Source: Candidatus Puniceispirillum marinum IMCC1322
Lineage (GTDB): Bacteria; Pseudomonadota; Alphaproteobacteria; Puniceispirillales; Puniceispirillaceae
Assembly (NCBI RefSeq): GCF_000024465.1
Contig: NC_014010.1
Location: 186,001-250,000, forward strand
Direction of reading: 5' to 3'
Length of the DNA: 64,000 bases
In this document: piece after piece, positions 37,592 to 46,917 of the stretch
Layout of the letters: every line of letters starts with the position of its first letter
How positions within the stretch are numbered: position 1 is the stretch's first letter
Translations under genes and position numbers: made by a program
Notes under the pieces: generated by a model
Told to the model about the DNA's origin: nothing
What the model saw: the letters and a program-made list of their open reading frames with translations, nothing else
Databases searched by the model: none

Positions 37592-38073
37592 ACAGCTATT
37601 CCCTGCCAGAGGTGATAGAATGTCAAAACACCAATCCCTGCAAAAACGCCAGCGACAAGATCATCTGCCATGACACCAGTGCCGCCTGCAATCTTTTCGG
37701 CCATCGCTATGGGGCCAAGTTTGGTGATATCAAAGAACCGGAACAGAGCAAAGGCAAGCGCAACCCATGCGCAATATGCGGGCCAGCCTAGATCGTTCGG
37801 AATAACAAGAAGCGGTAACCATTGCCCGGCAACTTCGTCGATGATCACTTCAGGTGCGTCTTTCTTACCTGTATCGCGACAATAGATATCAGCAGCCTTG
37901 ATTCCAATGAAAATGACAATCAGAATTGCAAATTCAAGCAGGTAGGGTGATAGCTTTATGAAAGCAACCCCGCTGATCACGCCCGCAAGTGATCCCCATG
38001 TCCCGGGCGCAGGGCGCATATGCCCTATAGGGCCTAATGTGGCAATCTGATGCCAGATATTATTCGATGTCAT
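37588..38073 (-). CDS. pgpA: Phosphatidylglycerophosphatase A
   Basis: 161 residues with about three membrane segments and the family motifs G-T-W-G-S-L-A-G near the N-terminus, D-E-V-A-G-Q-W in the middle and D-D-L-V-A-G near the end. It removes phosphate from phosphatidylglycerol phosphate in the inner membrane. It overlaps ispDF and pncC by 4 bases each, so all three are translationally coupled. Confidence 0.94.
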   Translation of the reverse strand: MTSNNIWHQIATLGPIGHMRPAPGTWGSLAGVISGVAFIKLSPYLLEFAILIVIFIGIKAADIYCRDTGKKDAPEVIIDEVAGQWLPLLVIPNDLGWPAYCAWVALAFALFRFFDITKLGPIAMAEKIAGGTGVMADDLVAGVFAGIGVLTFYHLWQGIAV

Positions 38074-39344
38074 GATGGTTCAGCACTGTTGTAACAGATG
38101 GTTGCGGTTGCCTGTGCGGCGATGCCTTCGCGGCGTCCGGTAAAACCGAGACCTTCGGATGTTGTTGCTTTTACCGCAATCCGGCTTATGTCCAACCCGG
38201 TGATTTCGGCTATCCGCTTTCGCATAGCGTCACGGTGTGGGGTGATTTTTGGATATTCACATATCAATGTCAGATCAAGATGCATGATGGTCGCCTTTGC
38301 ATTGTGGCATTTTTCAACCGCATAATGCAAAAATCTGGCGCTATCGGCATCTTTCCATTTGTCGTCGCTGGGCGGGAAATGTGATCCGATATCGCCATCG
38401 GCTAATGCCCCAAAAAGCGCATCGCATAAGGCGTGCAGGCCAACATCACCATCCGAATGCGCCGTTAACCCAAATTCACTGTCTATCTTTATGCCGCAAA
38501 GGGTAATAGGGCCGGGTGTGTCGCCAAACTTATGTACATCAAAGCCGTTTCCAAGTCGTATATCCATAAGCGATCCAGTATTTTGTCCCTTGCCAGCGGC
38601 GCGGGAAAGATGTTCCAGAAATGTGAAATCGTCTTCATAGGTCAACTTCATAAGTGACCTTGAACCCGCAATAGTTGCCACATTCAACCCTGCCGACATG
38701 GCAATACTTGCATCGTCGGTAACATTTTCATGTGCTAGATTGTCGTATAATGGGGCAATCTGTTGAAAGTGAAATAGCTGTGGCGTTTGCGCCGCGCTGG
38801 CTTTGTCCCGGTCAATGACATCTGTGATCAGATTATCTTTGACCTGTTTCAGGCTATCAGAGACAGACAAGACAGGAATAACGCCAGCCACGTCTTTTGC
38901 TGATGAGATGGCGAGTTTGCCTATCAACGCGTCAAGAGTGCCTTGTTGTAAAAGCGGGCGCGCGGCGTCGTGAATGGCGACAAGACCGTCAAAACCAGCG
39001 TCTGAGAGTGTAGCCATGCCATTGCGGACAGACTGCATGCGGCTGGCGCCACCTTTGACGATCGTAACCATTTCAGAATGCTTACTGTGATGCTGGTTAA
39101 TGATCGCCAGTGCGTGCGCTTCCTGTCCTTGGCCGACAACCAGAATGATGCGGGTTATATTTTCATGTTGGGCAAAGGCATCAAGTGACCAGCAGATCAC
39201 CGGCTTGCCACCTAATTGACGGAATTGTTTGGGAATATTTTCACTCTGCGGCTTATCTGGCGCGGTCATGCGCTGTCCATAACCAGCCGCAACAATAATG
39301 GCAGCAACAGTCGGAGAGGCGGATGTGGGCGCAAAATCAGACAT
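38070..39344 (-). CDS. ispDF: Bifunctional IspD/IspF isoprenoid synthesis enzyme
   Basis: 424 residues. The N-terminal IspD cytidylyltransferase (about 10-240, A-A-G-Y-G-Q-R-M-T, H-D-A-A-R-P) makes CDP-methylerythritol. The C-terminal IspF cyclodiphosphate synthase (about 262-420) has G-N-G-F-D-V-H-K-F-G and A-H-S-D-G-D-V-G-L-H-A-L-C-D-A-L with the metal-binding residues. The two act in non-consecutive steps of the methylerythritol phosphate pathway; the fusion is characteristic of alpha- and epsilonproteobacteria. First gene of the operon with pgpA and pncC. Confidence 0.96.
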   Translation of the reverse strand: MSDFAPTSASPTVAAIIVAAGYGQRMTAPDKPQSENIPKQFRQLGGKPVICWSLDAFAQHENITRIILVVGQGQEAHALAIINQHHSKHSEMVTIVKGGASRMQSVRNGMATLSDAGFDGLVAIHDAARPLLQQGTLDALIGKLAISSAKDVAGVIPVLSVSDSLKQVKDNLITDVIDRDKASAAQTPQLFHFQQIAPLYDNLAHENVTDDASIAMSAGLNVATIAGSRSLMKLTYEDDFTFLEHLSRAAGKGQNTGSLMDIRLGNGFDVHKFGDTPGPITLCGIKIDSEFGLTAHSDGDVGLHALCDALFGALADGDIGSHFPPSDDKWKDADSARFLHYAVEKCHNAKATIMHLDLTLICEYPKITPHRDAMRKRIAEITGLDISRIAVKATTSEGLGFTGRREGIAAQATATICYNSAEPS

Positions 39345-39619
39345 GATTAAGCTTTATCACCAAAGCGGACCTGCTTGTCTATGTCTTTTTCTGATGTTGC
39401 GCAGGACATGCCGATATGTGGTGCTTAACAAGGGTTTTCATCGTGATCATTCAGGCGTTTATACAGGCCTTTCTGAGGCGTTTCTGAGGCTTTTCTTGCT
39501 TTACGCAGAGGATCACGATAAACATAATCTAACAATGCTTATTTTTTAGGCGATATTTCAAATCTGCTTAATTTTCAGGCAGATTACACTATGTGACTTT
39601 GCTGGTGATGGAGACATAA

Positions 39620-40606
39620 GTGGCTGTTCAGCTATGTGATATTGATTTGCCGCATGCTGTCATTCTGGCACCAATGTCAGGCGTGACGGATTGGCCTTTT
39701 CGCCGTGCTGTCCGCCGTGCGGGTGGTGGTCTTGTAGTCACTGAAATGATCGCCAGTGCGGCTATGCTTGCCGAAGTCAAAACTGAAATGCGGAAGCTGA
39801 AAACCGAAGTCGCTACCGAAGCCCCGCTTTCTATTCAACTGGCTGGCTGGGAGCCATCAGTGATGGCTGATGCGGCAAAAGTCAGTGCAGATCTTGGCGC
39901 CAGCATCATAGATATAAATATGGGGTGCCCAGCTAAAAAGGTGACGGGAAAACAGTCGGGTTCGGCTTTAATGCGGGATGAGCATCATGCGGCAGCAATT
40001 CTTGACGCGGTGGTCAAAGCTGTCGATATACCTGTAACGCTTAAAATGCGGCTCGGCTGGGACGATGCGTCTCTTAACGCTCCACAATTGGCAAAGATAG
40101 CCCAAGATGTTGGTATCCGCATGGTTGCCGTGCATGGGCGCACACGCTGTCAGATGTACACAGGCAGTGCTGACTGGCAGAAAATAGGTGAAGTTGTTGC
40201 TGCGGTTTCTATTCCGGTCATAGCGAATGGTGATATCCGCACGCTAGATGATGTGCGTATGGCGCTACACCATAGCCATGCAGCAGGCGTCATGATCGGG
40301 CGGGGTGCGCAGGGCAGGCCGTGGTTTGTCGCACAAGCAGGCGATCTTTTGAATGGGCAACAAGTGCGCCCGGAGCCTAGTATAGCCATACGGCATCAAT
40401 TCATGTTGGCGCATCTTGAGGATATGCTTACGCATTACGGGTCAGCGGCGATGCGCCTTGCCCGTAAACATATCGCTTGGTACGCTCACGGCTTACCAGG
40501 ATCAGCAGAATTACGTGACGTGGCCAATAACACGACCGATAGCACAGAGGTCTTTGCCGCGGTTGATGCCTTTTTTGCAGCACTTATCGAGCAAGAGGCA
40601 GCATAA
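39620..40606 (+). CDS. dusB: tRNA-dihydrouridine synthase DusB
   Basis: 328 residues, TIM-barrel flavoprotein. It shows A-P-M-S-G-V-T-D-W-P-F-R, the catalytic cysteine in M-G-C-P-A-K-K-V, and H-G-R-T-R-C-Q-M-Y-T-G. It reduces uridine in the tRNA D-loop. Placement just before ntrB is the standard alphaproteobacterial order (nifR3-ntrB-ntrC), and the 5-base gap suggests one transcript. Confidence 0.95.
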   Translation: MAVQLCDIDLPHAVILAPMSGVTDWPFRRAVRRAGGGLVVTEMIASAAMLAEVKTEMRKLKTEVATEAPLSIQLAGWEPSVMADAAKVSADLGASIIDINMGCPAKKVTGKQSGSALMRDEHHAAAILDAVVKAVDIPVTLKMRLGWDDASLNAPQLAKIAQDVGIRMVAVHGRTRCQMYTGSADWQKIGEVVAAVSIPVIANGDIRTLDDVRMALHHSHAAGVMIGRGAQGRPWFVAQAGDLLNGQQVRPEPSIAIRHQFMLAHLEDMLTHYGSAAMRLARKHIAWYAHGLPGSAELRDVANNTTDSTEVFAAVDAFFAALIEQEAA

Positions 40607-40611
40607 GCATC

Positions 40612-41784
40612 ATGTCAGGTAACGCCAGTAATTTTGAAAGTGATGATGATTTCGGGATCAACCATGATGCGCGGCATGTGCAAGGTAACCCCGTTGCAAG
40701 TCAAATCCTGGCCAGTTTGCCCAATCCGGTGTTTGTTCTGGATCGTGATAATCAATTCCAATTTTTGAACCATGCGGCTGAGATGTTTTTCCAATCGAGC
40801 CAGTCAATAATCTTTGCACAGGCCTTGCAGAGCTTTATAGCATCAGATTCCCCGCTATTTTCAATGTTAAGCCGGGCTCGAGACCAGAACCGTTCAGTTG
40901 CCGATCAGGGGCTTGAGCTAGCTGGGCCACGGGTGGGCTATAAGCTGGTCAATGTTCAAATCACACCTTTTGAAAATAATGGGTCTTTGCTGGTGACTAT
41001 GCAGGAACGCGCTCTAGCTGAACGGTTGCGTGGACAGTCCTTGTTTCGCGGCGCTGCCCGTTCGGTAACATCAATGGCGGCGATGCTGGCACATGAAGTT
41101 AAAAATCCATTGGCCGGTATCAAAGGGGCGGCACAATTGCTGGAGGCTGATCTTGAAGCCAGTGAGACCAACCTAACACGCATGATTGTCGAGGAAACAG
41201 ATCGGGTTACAGCCCTGCTGGATCGTATGGAAGGCTTTGCCGGTGGTGCCAGTGTGGTCATGACAAGTGTCAATATTCATGAAGTGCTTGATCACTGTTT
41301 AGAACTGGCGGCCGCCTCATATGGCGTTCATCTTGACATGAAACGTGCTTATGACCCGTCTCTGCCTTTTGTTGAAGGGCATCGTGATCTTCTTATTCAG
41401 GCATTCATTAATATTATTAAGAATGCATCAGAAGCTACTGATAAAAATGGTGAATTAATTATAAGAACATCATATGCGCCTGGACGACGATTATCATCAG
41501 CATCGATTGCTGGACAATTACATGTGCCGATCCAGGTCGAGGTTATTGATAATGGCAGAGGTATCCCCGAAGATATTCGTGATCATTTATTTGACCCATT
41601 TGTTTCAGGGCGCATAGGGGGTAGCGGCCTTGGTCTGGCGATGGTGGCAAGCGTTATCGCTGATCATGGGGGGTTGATGGAGGTTGAAACTGTTCCCGGA
41701 GAAACTGTTTTCCGTCTCAATTTTCCTGCTACAACATCTGCGCAGGCTTTGCATATAACCAAGAATGAAGAAACGACTATATAA
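40612..41784 (+). CDS. ntrB: Nitrogen regulation sensor kinase NtrB
   Basis: 390 residues, soluble: a PAS domain (about 30-135, P-N-P-V-F-V-L-D-R-D), a HisKA domain with His161 in A-H-E-V-K-N-P-L-A-G-I-K-G, and a HATPase domain (about 265-380, D-N-G-R-G-I-P-E and G-G-S-G-L-G-L-A). It phosphorylates or dephosphorylates NtrC according to nitrogen status, usually through PII. It overlaps ntrC by one base (TAATG). Confidence 0.95.
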   Translation: MSGNASNFESDDDFGINHDARHVQGNPVASQILASLPNPVFVLDRDNQFQFLNHAAEMFFQSSQSIIFAQALQSFIASDSPLFSMLSRARDQNRSVADQGLELAGPRVGYKLVNVQITPFENNGSLLVTMQERALAERLRGQSLFRGAARSVTSMAAMLAHEVKNPLAGIKGAAQLLEADLEASETNLTRMIVEETDRVTALLDRMEGFAGGASVVMTSVNIHEVLDHCLELAAASYGVHLDMKRAYDPSLPFVEGHRDLLIQAFINIIKNASEATDKNGELIIRTSYAPGRRLSSASIAGQLHVPIQVEVIDNGRGIPEDIRDHLFDPFVSGRIGGSGLGLAMVASVIADHGGLMEVETVPGETVFRLNFPATTSAQALHITKNEETTI

Positions 41785-43223
41785 TGGCTGAGAAGCAAAA
41801 ACATATTCTGGTGGCTGAAGATGACAAGTCGGTTCGGCTTGTGGTCCAGCAAGCGTTGGCGCGTCAGGGATATACGGTGCATTCCAGTGGCAATGCGTCT
41901 GGACTATGGAAGCTGATTGAAGCTGGTAAAGGAGATGTTCTGATCACTGATGTCGCCTTACCGGATGGCGATGCGCTGGATTTATTGCCGCGTATCAAAG
42001 AAAAACGGCCAGATTTGCCGGTCATTGTCATGAGTGCGCGATCAACCTTACTAACAGCGGTAAAAGCCCAGCAGATTGGCGTCTTTGAATATTTGCCAAA
42101 ACCATTTGAATTGCGCAACCTTGTGGATGTCGTCGCACGGGCTTTTTCCGTTATTTCAGGCTCTTCTGGCGCACCACGAAGCGTGATGCCACCGCAGTTT
42201 GAGGACGGGGGGCCGCTTGTTGGGCGGTCTCGTTCGATGCAGGATATTTTCAAGGCGGTGGCGCGCGTTGTTAGTACAGACCTGACTGTCCTCATAACAG
42301 GTGAAAGTGGCACAGGTAAGGAACTTGTTGCGAAAGCTGTGCATGACCTTGGTGACCGACGACAAAATCCTTTTATAGCTGTGAATTTGGCAACAATTCC
42401 TCATGATAATGTTGATGCCGAGCTATTCGGTGTTGAAAACAAATCGGCGATTGTAAGCATGATCAACCCCGGACGTTTTGAGCAGGCGGTTGGTGGCACT
42501 TTGTTTCTTGACGAAGTGGGTGATATGCCTCTGGAAACGCAAACACGCCTACTTCGGGTTTTACAGGACGGGACCTATGTGCCATCGGGATCGACGATGC
42601 CAGTGACATCGAATGTGCGGATTATTGCAGCGACTAATAAGAATCTTCAACATCTGATGGATCAAGGTCTGTTCCGTGAGGATCTTTTCTATAGATTGAA
42701 TGTTGTGCCGTTGCGTTTGCCACCCTTGCGTGACCGTTTGGAAGATATCACGCCGCTTGTTAATCATTTTTTGACTAAATCTTCAGGAAATGGTTTGCCT
42801 CACAAGGTGTTTTCGGCGGATGCAAAAAGATTGTTGAAAACATGGCACTGGCCAGGAAATGTACGCGAATTAGAAAATATGGTGCACCGACTTTTGGTGT
42901 TACATAACGAAGATGTCATTGATGTTGATGCCGTAGCCACAGAATTGTCCCAGCATGATAAAGGTGAAGAAGAACATCAGGAAAGCGATAATTTATCGCA
43001 GTCGGTTGATGCGCATATAAGGCGCTATTTTGATGCTTTGAAAGGTGGGTTGCCTGCCCCAGGACTATATGGACGTATTTTGCGCGAAGTTGAATTACCA
43101 CTGATTACGGCAACGTTGGAAATTACACGGGGTAATCAGGTCAAGGCAGCTGATATTCTAGGCATGAACCGAAATACGCTTCGTAAGAAAATCAAAGAAC
43201 TTGGTATTACGGCAGGACGATGA
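41784..43223 (+). CDS. ntrC: Response regulator NtrC lacking the GAFTGA loop
   Basis: 479 residues: a receiver domain with phospho-acceptor Asp56 (L-I-T-D-V-A-L-P-D), an AAA+ domain with Walker A G-E-S-G-T-G-K-E at 173-180 and F-L-D-E-V-G-D-M, and a Fis-type helix-turn-helix at the C-terminus (N-Q-V-K-A-A-D-I-L-G-M-N-R-N-T-L). Where sigma-54 activators have G-A-F-T-G-A, this protein has K-S-A-I-V-S-M (220-226). The R. capsulatus NtrC also lacks the loop and works with sigma-70 polymerase. The same mode is likely here. ntrY follows after 11 bases. Confidence 0.93.
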   Translation: MAEKQKHILVAEDDKSVRLVVQQALARQGYTVHSSGNASGLWKLIEAGKGDVLITDVALPDGDALDLLPRIKEKRPDLPVIVMSARSTLLTAVKAQQIGVFEYLPKPFELRNLVDVVARAFSVISGSSGAPRSVMPPQFEDGGPLVGRSRSMQDIFKAVARVVSTDLTVLITGESGTGKELVAKAVHDLGDRRQNPFIAVNLATIPHDNVDAELFGVENKSAIVSMINPGRFEQAVGGTLFLDEVGDMPLETQTRLLRVLQDGTYVPSGSTMPVTSNVRIIAATNKNLQHLMDQGLFREDLFYRLNVVPLRLPPLRDRLEDITPLVNHFLTKSSGNGLPHKVFSADAKRLLKTWHWPGNVRELENMVHRLLVLHNEDVIDVDAVATELSQHDKGEEEHQESDNLSQSVDAHIRRYFDALKGGLPAPGLYGRILREVELPLITATLEITRGNQVKAADILGMNRNTLRKKIKELGITAGR

Positions 43224-43234
43224 CGTGTTAGGTT

Positions 43235-45478
43235 ATGTTAGATATTTTGATGGACGTTCATCCAAGAACTTGGTTGCAGGATCACGTGATGAGTGCAGAT
43301 AAACAATCACAGATAAGGCGGCGTCTGTTCAGCGAAAATCGTCTTGCCTATATGTCAATCTTGTTCACCGTTTGCATGGGGGCAGCAACCGCCTTTACAC
43401 TTTCGCGGGTTGATTACCTTTCTCAAGGTCCTCGTGCGCTGAAATTGTTGCTTTCAATCGATGTTGTTGCCTTGGTGGTTCTCAGCTTCTTTGTTGTTCG
43501 TCATATTATGCAATTATGGGCCGACCGTCGCCAGCAAGTGGCTGGACATCAACTACATTGGCGGCTTGCGGTATTATTTGGCGGGATCACGACCTTACCG
43601 GTTCTCATCATTGCGCTGTTTTCGCTATTTGTTGTCGATTATTCATTGCGTGGATGGTTTGCTGACAGAATTTCCGTTGCCATCAACGAGTCAGTTAAGG
43701 TTGCCGATTCCTATTTTCAGGAACATGCCCAATCGGTGACGGGCGATGTGTTGACGATCGCAAATGATGTTAACCGAGAAGCGCTCAAGCTTGGTGGCAA
43801 TAACGAAATCATGGGTCAATATCTGAGCAATCAGACAGCTTTGCGTAATTTGTCGGAGGCCATCATTCTCGATGGAACGGGTGAGGTGATTGCAAAGTCA
43901 CGTTTCGCCTTTGCTGTGACCTTTACAAATCTTGATGAAGATTGGGTTGAGAAAGCCCGTGCTGGTGAAGTCGTTGTCCTGCGTGCCGATGATACGAACA
44001 AGATACGCGCCGTTGTTAAATTGAATAGCTATATTGATGCTTATTTGCTGGTGGGACGATTCATTGACCAGAATGTCCTGGCGGCAGTTGACCGCACACG
44101 CCTGGCCGCGTCTGATTACCAGCAATTAGGCATTCAGCAATTTGATTTACAACTAAGCTTTGCGGTTTTGTTTGGTGTCGTGGTTCTGTTGCTATTGATT
44201 TCGGCTTTATGGGTTGGCCTGAATCTGGCAACAGCGATTATCGGGCCATTATCGGCGGTTATAAATGTAGCTGATAAAGTACGTGGAGGAGATTTGCGCG
44301 AACGTGTGCCAGGTGGTGCCGGTATTGACGAGATATCACGCCTTGGCCTGTCTTTTAATAATATGCTGGATGAACTGGCGCGAAGCCGTCAGCAACTTGT
44401 TCAGGCCAATATGCAAATTGACCGGCGGCGTGAATTTACCGAAGCGGTTCTTGGTGGTGTATCGTCAGGTGTGATTGGTCTTGATAAAGATGGGCGCATT
44501 AACTTGCCCAATGCGGCGGCTCGTAATCTTCTTGGATTGACCGATGTCGACATGATAGGCAAAAAACTGGAAAATCTGGTGCCAGAATTTAACCACCTGT
44601 TATCGATTGTTGGGCAGAAAAGACGCCGTTTTATGGAAGATCAAGTGGTTTTAGAGCGTCCCACAAGTCGTTTGACCTTGCGTTCCCGTATCGCCAGCGA
44701 ACTGGTTGATGACCGGATTATCGGTTATGTCGTAACATTCGATGATGTAACCGATCTGCTAACCGCGCAGCGCAAAGCCGCATGGGCTGATATTGCGCGC
44801 CGCATCGCGCATGAAATCAAGAATCCATTAACGCCTATTCAACTGGCCTCGGATAGATTGCGGCGAAAATTCAAACCCAAGGATGCCATAGAAGCGGAAC
44901 GGTTTGAGGAATATGTGACGATTATTTCACGTCAGGTTGACGATATAGGCCGCATGGTTGACGAATTTTCATCATTTGCCCGTATGCCGCAACCGACGAT
45001 GGAACCGGTAAAGCTTGATGAATTGGTGGAAGGTCAGATTGATCTGTTCGCCAGCGATGATGTGTCCTATAGCTATGAACATGATGACGATGTGTCATTC
45101 ATAATCATGGGTGATGCCGGTCTGTTGCGTCAGGCAATTACCAATTTGCTGCAAAATGCCAAAGACAGTTTGCGCGAACATAATGTTGCCACACCGCAAA
45201 TATACATATCGCTAACCTATGGTGATGGTGAAATTACAGTTGTTATCAAAGATAATGGACCCGGCTTTCCTGATATGAATTTGGATGATTTGCTGGAACC
45301 CTATGTGACAACACGCGAGAAGGGAACCGGGCTAGGTCTCGCGATTGTCTCAAAAATTGTGCAGGATCATAACGGGACGCTTGCACTGAAAAATGATGAT
45401 CAAGGTGGCGCCGTTATTGTGCTGACCTTTCCAAGTGATAATGATGCCCAAAGTGGCGGCAAGAATCTGGGACGTTAG
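43235..45478 (+). CDS. ntrY: Membrane sensor kinase NtrY
   Basis: 747 residues. About four membrane helices lie in the first 330 residues with an extracytoplasmic sensing part between, followed by a HAMP linker (about 330-390), a PAS domain, HisKA with His526 in A-H-E-I-K-N-P-L-T-P-I-Q-L-A, and a HATPase domain (D-N-G-P-G-F, G-T-G-L-G-L-A-I). It is the partner of NtrX, which controls nitrogen, redox and envelope genes in alphaproteobacteria. ntrX starts 2 bases after its stop. Confidence 0.94.
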   Translation: MLDILMDVHPRTWLQDHVMSADKQSQIRRRLFSENRLAYMSILFTVCMGAATAFTLSRVDYLSQGPRALKLLLSIDVVALVVLSFFVVRHIMQLWADRRQQVAGHQLHWRLAVLFGGITTLPVLIIALFSLFVVDYSLRGWFADRISVAINESVKVADSYFQEHAQSVTGDVLTIANDVNREALKLGGNNEIMGQYLSNQTALRNLSEAIILDGTGEVIAKSRFAFAVTFTNLDEDWVEKARAGEVVVLRADDTNKIRAVVKLNSYIDAYLLVGRFIDQNVLAAVDRTRLAASDYQQLGIQQFDLQLSFAVLFGVVVLLLLISALWVGLNLATAIIGPLSAVINVADKVRGGDLRERVPGGAGIDEISRLGLSFNNMLDELARSRQQLVQANMQIDRRREFTEAVLGGVSSGVIGLDKDGRINLPNAAARNLLGLTDVDMIGKKLENLVPEFNHLLSIVGQKRRRFMEDQVVLERPTSRLTLRSRIASELVDDRIIGYVVTFDDVTDLLTAQRKAAWADIARRIAHEIKNPLTPIQLASDRLRRKFKPKDAIEAERFEEYVTIISRQVDDIGRMVDEFSSFARMPQPTMEPVKLDELVEGQIDLFASDDVSYSYEHDDDVSFIIMGDAGLLRQAITNLLQNAKDSLREHNVATPQIYISLTYGDGEITVVIKDNGPGFPDMNLDDLLEPYVTTREKGTGLGLAIVSKIVQDHNGTLALKNDDQGGAVIVLTFPSDNDAQSGGKNLGR

Positions 45479-45480
45479 AT

Positions 45481-46917
45481 ATGGCTGGTGAAATTCTGAT
45501 TGTTGATGATGAACGTGACATTCGCTCGCTTATCAGCATGACACTGGAAGATGAGGGCTATCAGTCGAAGACAGCTGCCAATGCAGATGAAGCGCGTAAT
45601 ATTCTGTTGAGTCGGCCACCTGTGCTGGCCATTCTCGATATCTGGATGCGTGATTCTGATATGGATGGTCTGCAATTGCTGGAATGGACAAAGGGGGTTT
45701 ATCCTGATTTGCCGGTCTTGATGATTTCGGGGCATGGCACAATCGAAACAGCCGTTCAGGCGATACGCCAAGGTGCCTATGACTTCATCGAAAAGCCATT
45801 TAAAGAAAACCGTCTTGTTTTGATGGTTGAGCGCGCGCTTGAAGCTGCGCGCCTGACGCAGGAGAATGCCGAATTACGAACCCGCATCAGTGAAGATATG
45901 GCGCCCGAACTGATTGGTAACTCGCAGGCGATGCGTGTAACACGTCAGGCGATCAGCAAAATTGCCCCAACGGCAAGTCGTGTGATCATCAATGGACCAG
46001 GTGGAAGTGGCAAGGAGTTGGCGGCAAGGGTCATACATGACCAGTCGCAGCGCCGAGATGGCCGGTTTGTTGTTGCTAATTGTGCACGTTTGGCACCCGA
46101 ACGCGTCGATGCGGAGTTGTTTGGGTCGGAAAGCATGCAAGCAAGCCGCCGTATAGTCGGGCTGTTCGAGCAAGCCCATGAAGGTACGCTCTATTTTGAT
46201 GAAATCTGTGATTTGCCGCTGGAAACGCAAGGCAAGATTGTTCGTGCTGTTACCGAACAGAGATTCCGTCGGGTTGGTGGTAACGCAGAAGTGGTTGTCG
46301 ATGTCAGGGTGATTTCGGCGTCAAGCCGTGATCTGGTTACTGAAATTCAGGCTGGGCGATTGCGTGAGGATCTTTACTATCGGCTGGGCGTGGTGTCGTT
46401 AAATGTCGCGCCAGTATCAGAACGGCGTGAAGATATTCCGCTTATGGCCAAGCATTTTGTCAAGAAGATCGCTGACCGTCTTGGCGTGGCACCGATCAAG
46501 CTGTCCGATGAAGTGTTGGCGGCTATGCAAGGCTATGAATGGCCTGGTAATGTGCGGCAAATTCACAATACCATCGAAAGCATGTTGATTCTGGCACCGC
46601 CTGATCGGCGTGAACCGGTAGGGCTAAGCTTGCTTCCGGCAGATATTCAGAATATACCCCGTGGCAGTTCGCGGTCAGGGCTTGATGAAATGTTCTCATT
46701 ACCGTTGCGGAATGCGCGAGAAGATTTTGAACGGGTTTATCTGGCCACGCAATTGCGCCGGTTTGATGGGAATATTTCGCGAATGGCCAATTTTGTCGGT
46801 ATGGAGCGGTCTGCATTGCATCGAAAGTTGAAAGCGCTGAACATAGATAATATGGAGGCGGCAGAACATGCAGTTGTCGCGCATACCATAGACAGTGAAA
46901 AGGGGGCAACCTCGTGA
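45481..46917 (+). CDS. ntrX: Response regulator NtrX lacking the GAFTGA loop
   Basis: 478 residues: a receiver with Asp53 (A-I-L-D-I-W-M), an AAA+ domain with Walker A G-P-G-G-S-G-K-E, and a Fis-type helix-turn-helix (N-I-S-R-M-A-N-F-V-G-M-E-R-S-A-L-H-R-K-L). The sigma-54 contact loop is absent: after F-G-S-E the sequence is S-M-Q-A-S-R-R-I-V-G (218-227). NtrX proteins of several alphaproteobacteria share this loss, so it probably regulates independently of sigma-54. trkA overlaps its 3' end by 4 bases (GTGA). Confidence 0.94.
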   Translation: MAGEILIVDDERDIRSLISMTLEDEGYQSKTAANADEARNILLSRPPVLAILDIWMRDSDMDGLQLLEWTKGVYPDLPVLMISGHGTIETAVQAIRQGAYDFIEKPFKENRLVLMVERALEAARLTQENAELRTRISEDMAPELIGNSQAMRVTRQAISKIAPTASRVIINGPGGSGKELAARVIHDQSQRRDGRFVVANCARLAPERVDAELFGSESMQASRRIVGLFEQAHEGTLYFDEICDLPLETQGKIVRAVTEQRFRRVGGNAEVVVDVRVISASSRDLVTEIQAGRLREDLYYRLGVVSLNVAPVSERREDIPLMAKHFVKKIADRLGVAPIKLSDEVLAAMQGYEWPGNVRQIHNTIESMLILAPPDRREPVGLSLLPADIQNIPRGSSRSGLDEMFSLPLRNAREDFERVYLATQLRRFDGNISRMANFVGMERSALHRKLKALNIDNMEAAEHAVVAHTIDSEKGATS

